Origin: Noviherbaspirillum aridicola
Lineage (GTDB): Bacteria > Pseudomonadota > Gammaproteobacteria > Burkholderiales > Burkholderiaceae_D
NCBI RefSeq assembly: GCF_019656455.1
Contig: NZ_BPMK01000002.1
Location: 62,001 to 126,000 of the forward strand
Reading direction: 5' to 3'
Length of the DNA: 64,000 nucleotides
Under the pieces are notes generated by a model. That model was not told the origin of the DNA. It saw only the letters and a program-made list of their open reading frames with translations, and ran no database searches. Positions 39,234 through 46,517 of this stretch are shown here, in pieces. Both the position numbers and the translations under genes were made by a program. Every line of letters starts with the position of its first letter. Positions within the stretch are counted from its first letter, which is position 1.

Positions 39234-40858
39234 TCCTGCTCCAGCCAGCGCACATGGCATACCCTGACCGGCATGCCGTGCCGCGCGCAGAACGCGATCC
39301 AGCGCAACTGGTTGTCCTGCAGGCGGTCGCCCGGGCCCTTCACCTCGATCATTTCATAGCGCCGCTCCCGCAGGTCGAAGCGGATCAGGTCGGGCATGCC
39401 GGCGCGGTTGGCGCGGATGTCCTGCAGCAGCCGGGTGAACCACAGTTTCAGGTGCTCGGGCGGCAGGCAGTCGAGCGCCTGCTCCAGCAGCGTGTCGCCG
39501 ATCGCCTCCCAGTACACGAACGGCGACTGCAGTCCGGACTTTTCGCGATGGCGGCGGCGGATGGTGTCGCGGTAGGCGCCGCTGTCGAGCTGCGACAGGC
39601 AGGTATCGAAGGCAGCCGCACGCCGCGGCAGGAAGTCGGCGCTGTGCAGGTCCGCCGGCGCCGCGTGGAAAGGATGGAAAAAGGCGCCCGGCACCGCGGC
39701 GAACACGGCGTCCCAGCACAGCAGGCCGAACAGGGAATTGATCAGGGTGTTTTCGACGTAATGCACCGGCGCGTCCTCGCGCCACAGGTGGTCGCGCGCC
39801 GCCAGTTCGACGCCGGGGAAAGGCACCGGCCTCGGCAGCACCAGCGTGAATTCCTCCGGCGCCGCGGCCGGCGGCGCGGCTTCCGGCGGCAGGCCGACCC
39901 GTCGGCGCAGGCGCGGCAGCATGCGGGCGAGCTGCTGGCGTTCCGCCTCATTCTCCGGCTGCATCCAGGCGGCGGCGGCGAGCGCATGCGCCTGTTCATG
40001 GTCGCCGCATTTTTCCAGCACGCGGATGTGCCGCGCGCGCGCGCCCTCATGCCGGCAGGCGGCGTAGATGCGGCGCGCGGCCGCGAACTCGGCGGCACGC
40101 TCCTGCTGCTGTCCGGCCAGGAAAAGCAGTTTCTGCCGCCGCCCCTCGAGCCAGGCGTTGGACAGCGGCTGCTGCGGGATATCGGCGGGAATCGCGCCTG
40201 CCTCGATCTGTTCGCGGCAGGCATGCAGCCGCAGATAGACTTCGATGTCCTCCCGGCAGCCGAAGCCGCGCGAGGCGGGCGAGATATCCACCTGCTCATA
40301 GCGCAGTATGCCCAGATCGGCGAGCACGAATTCCGTCCAGTCCTGGTGCAGGTTGCCGAAGAACATGAGCCTGAGGCGGTCGCACACCTCGCCGACCCGC
40401 AATGCATACACCCGGTCCCGCGCGGCCGGCAGCCATTCGTCGAAACAGCGGGCCTGCGGCCATTGCGGACGCAACCGTTCCAGTTGTTCCGCCTTGCGCA
40501 GCGCAGCGTCGACACCGGGGAAGGCCTGCGCGATCTCGCTACGGACCAGCAGGCCGAAGAGCTGATCGAGATTCAGCGCGGGCCGTTCATCGACGAGGCC
40601 GGCCGCGAGCAGCGGCGCGGCCGCGGCCCGGGTATCGCCGATCTCGTCATAGGCGAGTTTGCTCTCGCGGAACAGCGGTCCCTTGCGCATCACCATCCGT
40701 ACCAGCAGCGCGCGCGCGGCCGGCGGCAGGCGATTGAAGCAGTCGAGAAACGCGCGTTCCCTCTCGTCGAGCAGGTCGCCATAGCGTTCGCCGGTCCAGC
40801 TCATCGCCCGTTCGAAATTGGCGAGGTAGTAAAGCGGGTTGTCGAGGGTTCTTGCCAT
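39230..40858 (-). CDS. fan1: FAN1-type VRR-NUC structure-specific nuclease
   Basis: A 542-residue bacterial homologue of Fanconi-associated nuclease 1. The N-terminal NPLYYLANFERAMSW and the segment ALLVRMVMRKGPLFR match the FAN1 DNA-binding region; a TPR-like helical middle follows; the C-terminal VRR-NUC domain has the catalytic set Asp490 (GMPDL), Glu505 and Lys507 (EVKGPGDRLQDNQ). FAN1 is a 5'-flap endonuclease/exonuclease that unhooks DNA interstrand crosslinks. It is the first gene of a two-gene operon with the Fe-S helicase, and divergent from cydA across 213 bases. Length matches the Pseudomonas protein. Confidence 0.9.
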   Translation of the reverse strand: MARTLDNPLYYLANFERAMSWTGERYGDLLDERERAFLDCFNRLPPAARALLVRMVMRKGPLFRESKLAYDEIGDTRAAAAPLLAAGLVDERPALNLDQLFGLLVRSEIAQAFPGVDAALRKAEQLERLRPQWPQARCFDEWLPAARDRVYALRVGEVCDRLRLMFFGNLHQDWTEFVLADLGILRYEQVDISPASRGFGCREDIEVYLRLHACREQIEAGAIPADIPQQPLSNAWLEGRRQKLLFLAGQQQERAAEFAAARRIYAACRHEGARARHIRVLEKCGDHEQAHALAAAAWMQPENEAERQQLARMLPRLRRRVGLPPEAAPPAAAPEEFTLVLPRPVPFPGVELAARDHLWREDAPVHYVENTLINSLFGLLCWDAVFAAVPGAFFHPFHAAPADLHSADFLPRRAAAFDTCLSQLDSGAYRDTIRRRHREKSGLQSPFVYWEAIGDTLLEQALDCLPPEHLKLWFTRLLQDIRANRAGMPDLIRFDLRERRYEMIEVKGPGDRLQDNQLRWIAFCARHGMPVRVCHVRWLEQE

Positions 40859-41071
40859 GTCGTGGAGCGGGCGGCGAAGCGGCGGGCCGCGGGGGGAGGT
40901 GTTGCCTGGAAAGTCGCGATCGCATTATCGCCAAGCGGGCAGGGCACCGCAACCATTGTCTTTGTGTCAGATCACCATGACGGCCGGTGCCGGCTGTTAA
41001 AACGGGCGGCGTGAGGTCCGCGGTTCCCGCGTATCCTGCCCCCGCCTTGCCAATTCGAAAAGGAATCACGC

Positions 41072-42484
41072 ATGGATGCCTTGCTGCTGTCACGGATTCA
41101 GTTCGCCTGGGTAGTCGCCTTCCATATCCTGCTGCCCGCCTTCACCGTCGGCCTGGCCTGCTATGTCGCCACGCTGGAAGTGCGTTACTGGATCGGCAAG
41201 GATGAGAAGATCCGCCGCCTCTCCGCGTTCTGGATCAAGATCTTCGCGATTTCCTTCGGCATGGGCGTGGTCTCGGGCATCGTGATGCCCTTTCAGTTCG
41301 GCACCAACTGGAGCCGCTTCATCGATGCGGCCTCGAATGTCGTCGGTTCGCTGCTCGCCTATGAGGTGGTGACCGCCTTCTATCTCGAAGCCGCCTTCCT
41401 CGGCGTGCTGCTGTTCGGCCGCAAGCTGGTGCCGCAATGGGCGCACGCGCTGTCGGCGGTGGCGGTGGCGGCGGGGACGGTGCTGTCCTCGTTCTGGATT
41501 CTCGCGGTCAATAGCTGGATGCATACGCCCGACGGCTTCGAGATCGTCGACGGCCGCTTCATGCCGACCAGCATGCTCGACATCATCTTCACGCCCTCGT
41601 TTCCGTATCGCCTGACGCATACCGTCAGCGCCTTCCTGATCACCACCGCCTTCGTGATCCTGGCCGTCGGCGCTTCCTATCTGCGCCATGGCCGCTCCCC
41701 CGAGGAGTCGCGCATCATGGTGCGTATGTCGCTGCTGTTCCTGACGCTGATGGTGCCGGTGCAGGTATTGCTCGGCGACCTGCACGGCCTCAATACGCTG
41801 GAGCATCAGCCGGCCAAGGTGGCGGCGATGGAGGGCCTGTGGGAAACCGAGAGGGGCGTGGCCGCCTCATTGTTCGCCATCCCCGACGAAGAGGCGGAGA
41901 GGAACCACTATGAAATCGCGATTCCGAAACTGGCCAGCCTCTACCTCACCCATGACATCGACGGCGAGGTGAAGGGCCTGAAGGAATGGCCGCGCGAGGA
42001 CCGGCCGCCGGTGGCGATCGTTTACTTTGCCTTCCGCATCATGGTCGGCATCGCCTTCCTGATGCTGTTTACCGTGATCGCCGGCCTGGTGCTCTGGCGC
42101 CGCGGCCGGCTCTACGACACGCGCTGGTATCTGCGCTGGTGCAGCTGGATGGGCGCCAGCGGATTCATCGCCGTGCTGGCGGGCTGGACGACGACCGAGG
42201 TCGGCCGCCAGCCCTGGGTGGTGTACGGCGTGATGCGCACCGCCGACGCGGTGACGCCCAGCCTGACGACGATGGACGTGGCCGTGTCCCTGACTTCCTA
42301 CGTGGTGGCCTATATCGTGATCTTCGGCGGCGGCTTCATCCTGCTGCGCCGCCTGGTCCGCATCGGCGTGCAGCCGGCGGCGGAGAGCGAGGACCGGGAA
42401 AGCCCGCCCGAGGAAACCGCGCATCGTCCGAAGCGCCCGCTGTCGGCGGTGGTGGAAAGCCAGCTTGGCGGCCGCAAGGCCTGA
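41072..42484 (+). CDS. cydA: Cytochrome bd ubiquinol oxidase subunit I (CIO-type)
   Basis: A 470-residue membrane protein with about nine helices. Haem-ligand candidates are His18 (VAFHIL), the His in YRLTHTVSAF and the Met in VYGVMRTADAVTP; GRQPWVVYG is diagnostic. At 470 residues, with a short Q-loop, it belongs to the cyanide-insensitive (cioA-like) branch rather than the long-loop E. coli type. It oxidises quinol and reduces oxygen without pumping protons. The ATG at 41072 follows AAAGGAATCACGC. Its partner subunit II gene is not next to it but 4 kb downstream, which is unusual. Divergent from fan1. Confidence 0.93.
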   Translation: MDALLLSRIQFAWVVAFHILLPAFTVGLACYVATLEVRYWIGKDEKIRRLSAFWIKIFAISFGMGVVSGIVMPFQFGTNWSRFIDAASNVVGSLLAYEVVTAFYLEAAFLGVLLFGRKLVPQWAHALSAVAVAAGTVLSSFWILAVNSWMHTPDGFEIVDGRFMPTSMLDIIFTPSFPYRLTHTVSAFLITTAFVILAVGASYLRHGRSPEESRIMVRMSLLFLTLMVPVQVLLGDLHGLNTLEHQPAKVAAMEGLWETERGVAASLFAIPDEEAERNHYEIAIPKLASLYLTHDIDGEVKGLKEWPREDRPPVAIVYFAFRIMVGIAFLMLFTVIAGLVLWRRGRLYDTRWYLRWCSWMGASGFIAVLAGWTTTEVGRQPWVVYGVMRTADAVTPSLTTMDVAVSLTSYVVAYIVIFGGGFILLRRLVRIGVQPAAESEDRESPPEETAHRPKRPLSAVVESQLGGRKA

Positions 42485-42499
42485 CGGCGCCCTGCGGAC

Positions 42500-43225
42500 T
42501 CAGCCGTACGGCATGCCGAGCACCCGCCTGAACTGGGCGCTCACGCAGGCATAGCATTCGCAGGAGAGCGCCTCGAGCCTGGCCCGATCCAGTATCTTCA
42601 TGCGTCCCCGGCGGTAGCGGATCAGGCCATCCCCCTGGAACGCCGCCGCCACCAGGCTCACGCTCGGCCGCTGCACGCCCAGCATGTCGGCCAGGAATTC
42701 CTGCGTGAGCAGAAATTCATTCCCCTGCACCCGGTCGTGCGTCACCAGCAGCCAGCGCGCGAAGCGCGCATCCAGCGAATGCCTGCGGTTGCAGGCGACC
42801 GACTGCGAGACCTGCGACAGGTAGCCCTGCAGATAGCACTCGCTGAAATGACGCAACGGCGTATCGCCATCGATCGCCGCCAGGTAGTCGCCGCTCGTCA
42901 TGCGCAGGCTGTGGCCTTCGATCTGGCAGATGGAGGTTTCGGTGGCGACCGATGCATGGGCGACGAGTTCGACCGCATTGAAGCCCTCATTGCCGACGGT
43001 TCCGACTTCGATCGCGGAACCGTCCTCGAAGAAAATCATGTTCGAGATCGCCGCATTGCAGGGAAAGTAGACATGGGAGATCGGCCGGTTGCGCTCGTGC
43101 AGCACCTGCTTGATGCGGGTGTCGACCTTTTCCAGTTTGCCGCATAGCGGCTGGAAGTGTTCGTCGGAGAGTCGCGCGAGCATCTGGTTGGCGCACAGGC
43201 GCGCCTCGGAAAGGGTGACGGGCAT
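42500..43225 (-). CDS. Crp/Fnr-family transcriptional regulator
   Basis: A 241-residue regulator. The N-terminal cyclic-nucleotide-type beta-barrel (about 15-140) includes HVYFPCNAAISNM and EVGTVGNEGF; the C-terminal winged HTH has LTQEFLADMLGVQRPSVS and IRYRRGRMKILDR. It lacks the Cys spacing of an FNR-type iron-sulfur sensor, so the ligand is unknown. It is convergent with cydA (15 bases between stops). Regulation of the oxidase genes on either side is possible but only inferred. The first 15 residues match a common subgroup. Confidence 0.87.
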   Translation of the reverse strand: MPVTLSEARLCANQMLARLSDEHFQPLCGKLEKVDTRIKQVLHERNRPISHVYFPCNAAISNMIFFEDGSAIEVGTVGNEGFNAVELVAHASVATETSICQIEGHSLRMTSGDYLAAIDGDTPLRHFSECYLQGYLSQVSQSVACNRRHSLDARFARWLLVTHDRVQGNEFLLTQEFLADMLGVQRPSVSLVAAAFQGDGLIRYRRGRMKILDRARLEALSCECYACVSAQFRRVLGMPYG

Positions 43226-43643
43226 CGTGTTTCCTTATGCAGTGTGAGTACGGCCATCGGAAACAAACGCCGGGAGCGGGCGCGGATTTTCGACCCGGTG
43301 ACAGGTCTTTGCAGGAGATCGGGCAGAGTTGGATGTCCGCCTTGTATGCGCTGTAAAGAGAAGTGGCATGAAGAGCCGCCACGATGTGACGTGTGACGAG
43401 CTATGCAAGCGGTCGGACATGAAGCGGCGCCATATGTTCAAAATTGACTTAAAAAAGCGTGCGCCGCACGCGGAGCATGCAAGCCGAGCGCGTTTTTCTC
43501 CACTTTCGCGACATGTGTGTAATCGACCGAACAGAATCCATCTCGAGTCGCTGGCAGACTTTCACCTAAGTCGCTTGCCCGGCCCGCTCCCCGCGAACCG
43601 GCAGGCAGTTCGAAATCGCAATGCCGCAATCGTGAAGGTGGTG
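43226..43643. other. 418-base gene-poor, lower-GC stretch
   Basis: The region between the Crp/Fnr gene (minus) and the next small gene (plus) holds no convincing coding sequence. Its base composition is more AT-rich than its neighbours, with an AAAATTGACTTAAAAAAG run near 43440 and the close repeat GTGACGTGTGACG near 43387. An open frame crosses it from 43329, but its translation is low-complexity and lacks a ribosome site. It must contain promoters for both flanking genes; no clear motif was found. Confidence 0.45.
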
Positions 43644-43913
43644 ATGATGTCAGGATCGGTCACAGACGCAAACCGCACTCCCGCCGGAGTGTCATTCCGT
43701 ATCAGGCTGCGCACGCGCAGCCATGAGTTTCTGATCTCCAGGGAGACCCTCGACGGCTTTGCCGCGCGCCATGGCATCGATACGTCGGACGCCGACGACC
43801 TGGAGGTTTTCCACGCATTCGAAGCGACGATCGCGCGTGCCGCACAGGAGCAGATCCGTCGGGGCAGCGAGAGCTGCTGCGTGCTCAGCATGGCCGCGCT
43901 CCGCAGCAACTGA
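43644..43913 (+). CDS. Small hypothetical protein, possibly DUF1488-like
   Basis: An 89-residue soluble protein. VSFRIRLRTRSHEFLISRETLDGF, then VFHAFEATIARAAQEQI, has the beta-beta-helix layout and the ISRE-L and FEA-I features of DUF1488, a small family of unknown function; the match is by eye and weak. GAAGGTG lies just upstream; GTG 43641, ATG 43644 and ATG 43647 are all possible starts. It is followed 23 bases later by a PAS-domain gene on the same strand. Confidence 0.55.
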   Translation: MMSGSVTDANRTPAGVSFRIRLRTRSHEFLISRETLDGFAARHGIDTSDADDLEVFHAFEATIARAAQEQIRRGSESCCVLSMAALRSN

Positions 43914-43936
43914 GGCGGCGGCGCAGGCGACAGTCC

Positions 43937-44224
43937 ATGATGCTTTCCGACACGCTCGACGCCTCGCTGCTGCTGACGAGCATCTACGGCACGGCGCTCG
44001 ATTACGCCATCCTCACTTTCGACCTGCAGGGGAAAGTCAGCAGCTGGAACGCGGGTGCGGAGCGCATCACCGGCTTTCAGGCAAAAGAGATGATGGGCGA
44101 GGACAACGGCATCCTGTTCACGCCCGATGACCGGGCAAGGCAGGAGCCGCGGCAGGAGATGCTGATCGACCGGGCCAGGGGCCGGGCCTGGCTCACCGAA
44201 AGAGTCGGGACCGCGGCCGGCTGA
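43937..44224 (+). CDS. Truncated stand-alone PAS domain
   Basis: A 95-residue protein made almost wholly of the first part of a PAS domain: YGTALDYAILTFDLQGKVSSWNAG, ERITGF, GEDNGILFTPDDR and EMLIDRARGRA. In full-length kinases this is followed by DGSRFW and the PAC motif; here it runs into WLTERVGTAAG and stops, so the last beta-strands are missing. It may be a gene remnant from a larger kinase or a small single-PAS regulator. No kinase part lies downstream. Confidence 0.55.
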   Translation: MMLSDTLDASLLLTSIYGTALDYAILTFDLQGKVSSWNAGAERITGFQAKEMMGEDNGILFTPDDRARQEPRQEMLIDRARGRAWLTERVGTAAG

Positions 44225-44261
44225 TGTAACGCGCGCGGCCGCGGTCCGCGCGCTGACCCGC

Positions 44262-44819
44262 TCAGCGTCCTGCCGGCCGGCTCCCGGCGGGGCCGCTCTC
44301 GTTGGGTTCGTCCTCGAGCATTTCGGTGGGCGAGCCGCTGGTCGAGGCGGCACTCGCGACATTGCCCGGACCGAGCATGCCGCACGACGCGCCCGCGCCC
44401 TCACCCTGGGTTTCCACGAAATTCTTCAGCCTGGCCAGGCTTTGCTGCATGTGCTGCGAGGTCTCGGCGTCGGTGTCGCCCGCCATCGCGCCCGGAAATT
44501 CGCCGGATTCCATGCGCACCGTGAAGACGACCCTGGAGGCGCCTTCGCCCAGCGGGCGCACCTCCAGCTCGCCCGCATTATCGATGCCGCCGGTGCCGTG
44601 CCAGGCGATGCGGTGCGCCGCCTCGTCGGTCGTGACGACGGCATCCCATACCACCGGCCGGTTCGCCATGCTGGTCGTCCAGCGCAGGTGGGTGTCGTCG
44701 ACCTGGCTCACCTGATCGACGTTCACCATGAATTCCGAATAGTCGTCGAACCGGGTCAGCTGGTTGAACAGCGCCCGGGCGGGCAGGTTGACATCGATGC
44801 TCTGTTCGATACGCGCCAT
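44262..44819 (-). CDS. SRPBCC/polyketide cyclase-fold protein
   Basis: A 185-residue protein. Residues 1-145 form a START-like (SRPBCC) domain: IEQSIDVNLPARALFNQLTRFDDYSEFM, VVWDAVVTTDEAAHRIAWHG and LARLKNFVETQG. This is the cyclase/dehydrase subgroup seen in many proteobacteria, which binds hydrophobic ligands; no reaction can be assigned. A Gly/Ser/Glu/Pro-rich, probably disordered tail follows (about 145-185). The ATG at 44819 begins the domain directly. It is downstream of the 99-residue periplasmic gene, same strand. Confidence 0.82.
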   Translation of the reverse strand: MARIEQSIDVNLPARALFNQLTRFDDYSEFMVNVDQVSQVDDTHLRWTTSMANRPVVWDAVVTTDEAAHRIAWHGTGGIDNAGELEVRPLGEGASRVVFTVRMESGEFPGAMAGDTDAETSQHMQQSLARLKNFVETQGEGAGASCGMLGPGNVASAASTSGSPTEMLEDEPNESGPAGSRPAGR

Positions 44820-44888
44820 TTACGAATGTCCTTTCATGTCTCTTTCAACCGGCACCGGCGGCCTGCGGCGCGCCGGTGCGACGGCCCG

Positions 44889-45188
44889 CTAGCAGGCCGC
44901 TTTCCCGCCGTCGCTTTCGCCGCGGCCGGCATCCCGCCTCATCTTGGTCTGTGCCATCTTCTTCTGCTCGGCGTGCTCCTTGTCCGTGATATGGCCGGCC
45001 CGCTTCGCATCCTCTGCATTGGCCATGTCCTTGCGGCAATCCTCCACGCCATAGTCCGCCTTGCTGACGGCCTGGCTGTCCGGCTTGCCCTTGCCCGGCG
45101 GGGCGGAAGGGCCGGCGGTCGACTGTGCCAGCGAGGCGGTTGAGAAAACGCCGGCGGCGAGTGCAATGAGTAACGCATGGGTACGCAT
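44889..45188 (-). CDS. Small periplasmic hypothetical protein
   Basis: A 99-residue protein with a clear Sec signal peptide (cleavage after SLA-Q, residue about 21). The mature part has a Pro/Gly linker and then a charged helical region (CRKDMANAEDAKRAGHITDKEHAEQKKMAQTK, shown here only as its start, CRKDMANAEDAKRAG), with two Cys, one at the last residue, that could form a disulfide. No family is recognised. It may be co-transcribed with the SRPBCC gene. Confidence 0.6.
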   Translation of the reverse strand: MRTHALLIALAAGVFSTASLAQSTAGPSAPPGKGKPDSQAVSKADYGVEDCRKDMANAEDAKRAGHITDKEHAEQKKMAQTKMRRDAGRGESDGGKAAC

Positions 45189-45311
45189 TGAAAGTCTCCT
45201 TATCGCTCGGTGGTGTCATGAAGCCCGTCTCTCATGAAGACCGCCGGGCGGGGCGCGCGTTCAAACGGCCCTTTGGGTGCTCCAGGGCACGGGAATTGCA
45301 AGGCCGGAAGC

Positions 45312-45330
45312 CGATAGCCAGGTGCTATCG
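45312..45330. promoter_or_regulatory. Inverted repeat in the leader of the secreted hydrolase gene
   Basis: CGATAGC-N5-GCTATCG is a perfect 7-bp inverted repeat 38 bases upstream of the start codon. It could be an operator or an RNA hairpin in the 5' leader. Confidence 0.4.
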
Positions 45331-45368
45331 CATCGCACGACACATATTCAAAACGAGAAGAGGATGAG

Positions 45369-46298
45369 ATGAGACAAACGGTTCAGACGGTTAAAACGAT
45401 TCAGAGGGTTCAAAGGATTGCGCGTGGCCTCAAGGCCCTGACCGCGTTGTGCGCCGCGCTCGCCACCGGCGGCGCGCTCGCGCAAGCCAGCTTCACCGCA
45501 ACCTACAACGGCGCCAGTCCGTCGGGGGGCGACTGTTCAAGCACGTACAACATCGTCGGCATGGAGCCGACGACCCCGGGCAGACATCCCGTCTTTGTCT
45601 ATATGGTCGGCACCTGGGAAAATTTTACCAATGCCTCCGCACTCGAAGCGGTGCGCCGCATGGCCGCCAAGGGATATGTCGCCGCCACCGTCGAGTACGG
45701 CAATTCCGCCTTCGGCAACTGCGAGGTGATCGGCGCCAAGGCCAAATGCATCTTCGATCCCGACAGCGCAGCCAGCGCCATCACGCAGCTCTGCTCGCGC
45801 AAGGGCGCCGACTGCCGCAAGGGACTGGTCGTGGCCGGCTTCAGCCAGGGCGCCATCATGTCCATCCTCGCCAAGAACCATGACGCGCGCGTGCAGGCCG
45901 CGTATGGACTCGGCGCCGGCGTGCAGTATGCGAGCACCGACCTGCGACAGTGCGTGGCCAACGGCAACCGCGTCCTGCCGAGCGACCGCCTGCGCATCGT
46001 CAACGGCGAAGCGGACGAATTCATGGGCGGCAATGCGCTGACCGTGCGCAGCCAGATGCAGGAAGTGACCGGCATGAACTGCGGATTTGCCGCGGGAAGC
46101 TGCACCGCCGCCAACGGCAGCGGCTGGGAAATGGTGCAGCAGATCCGGATGACGAGCGGCCTGGCGGATCACTGCTACATGCGCGCGGCCGGTTGCGGCA
46201 GCAGCGAGGATGTCCTGCAGCCCGCATGGCGCAGCGGCAACGAGGCATGGCACCTGGAGCCCAGCCTGCGGTGGCTGACCGGTTTCACGGGGCGATAG
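45369..46298 (+). CDS. Secreted alpha/beta hydrolase
   Basis: A 309-residue exported protein. A long signal region (1-39) has a basic, repetitive start (TVQTVKTIQRVQ) and then a hydrophobic core ending GALAQA. The mature part has an alpha/beta-hydrolase core: VFVYMVGTW, YVAATVEY, and the nucleophile elbow V-A-G-F-S159-Q-G. Asp in GEADEFMGG and a His near LADHCYM or AWHLEP would complete the triad (inferred). Ten or so Cys suggest disulfides, as in secreted lipases and feruloyl-esterase-like enzymes. The start codes within a 9-bp DNA tandem repeat. GAGAAGAGGATGAG precedes the ATG. Confidence 0.7.
   Translation: MRQTVQTVKTIQRVQRIARGLKALTALCAALATGGALAQASFTATYNGASPSGGDCSSTYNIVGMEPTTPGRHPVFVYMVGTWENFTNASALEAVRRMAAKGYVAATVEYGNSAFGNCEVIGAKAKCIFDPDSAASAITQLCSRKGADCRKGLVVAGFSQGAIMSILAKNHDARVQAAYGLGAGVQYASTDLRQCVANGNRVLPSDRLRIVNGEADEFMGGNALTVRSQMQEVTGMNCGFAAGSCTAANGSGWEMVQQIRMTSGLADHCYMRAAGCGSSEDVLQPAWRSGNEAWHLEPSLRWLTGFTGR
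45378..45422 (+). repeat. Degenerate 9-bp tandem repeat inside a signal-peptide region
   Basis: Five in-frame copies of a 9-base unit (ACGGTTCAG, ACGGTTAAA, ACGATTCAG, AGGGTTCAA, AGGATTGCG) encode TVQ-TVK-TIQ-RVQ-RIA at the start of the secreted hydrolase. Copies are about 60-90% alike. Slippage here would add or remove three residues without a frameshift. Confidence 0.65.
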
Positions 46299-46332
46299 CC
46301 GTCTATCGCGGACCGCGACGCGTTGGCCTCGG

Positions 46333-46359
46333 CCCCGGCACGCTGTTGCGTTGCCGGGG
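46333..46359 (+). terminator. Hairpin after the secreted hydrolase gene
   Basis: CCCCGGCA-N11-TGCCGGGG forms a perfect 8-bp stem 34 bases after the hydrolase stop codon. It lacks a T-tract, so its terminator role is likely but not certain. Confidence 0.45.
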
Positions 46360-46471
46360 TGCCGCCGCCGCTTTCCGGAACCCCGGGCCCAGCGCGGCAG
46401 TCAGGGTGGTAGCGGAGTGAGGAAGATCAGTAGCGGTCGACTCCGCGTCGACTACCATCGGTAGCGCCAGC

Positions 46472-46490
46472 CCGGAGGGTCGTCCTCCGG
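46472..46490 (+). promoter_or_regulatory. Hairpin just upstream of cydB
   Basis: CCGGAGG-GTCGT-CCTCCGG is a perfect 7-bp stem, 5-base loop hairpin ending 27 bases before the cydB start. A second symmetric element, GTCGAC-N5-GTCGAC, lies just upstream near 46438-46452. Together they could shape the leader or bind a regulator of cydB. Confidence 0.4.
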
Positions 46491-46517
46491 TCGCCCATCA
46501 CGCTGACGGAGCGCGCA

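Noticed and set aside
40859-41071. CRP or FNR box upstream of cydA
   Set aside because: TGTGTCAGATCACC resembles half-sites but the spacing is 4 rather than 6 bases, and no TTGAT-N4-ATCAA was found.
42500-43225. FNR-type oxygen sensor
   Set aside because: The Cys residues do not follow the FNR cluster spacing, so only the general Crp/Fnr family is assigned.
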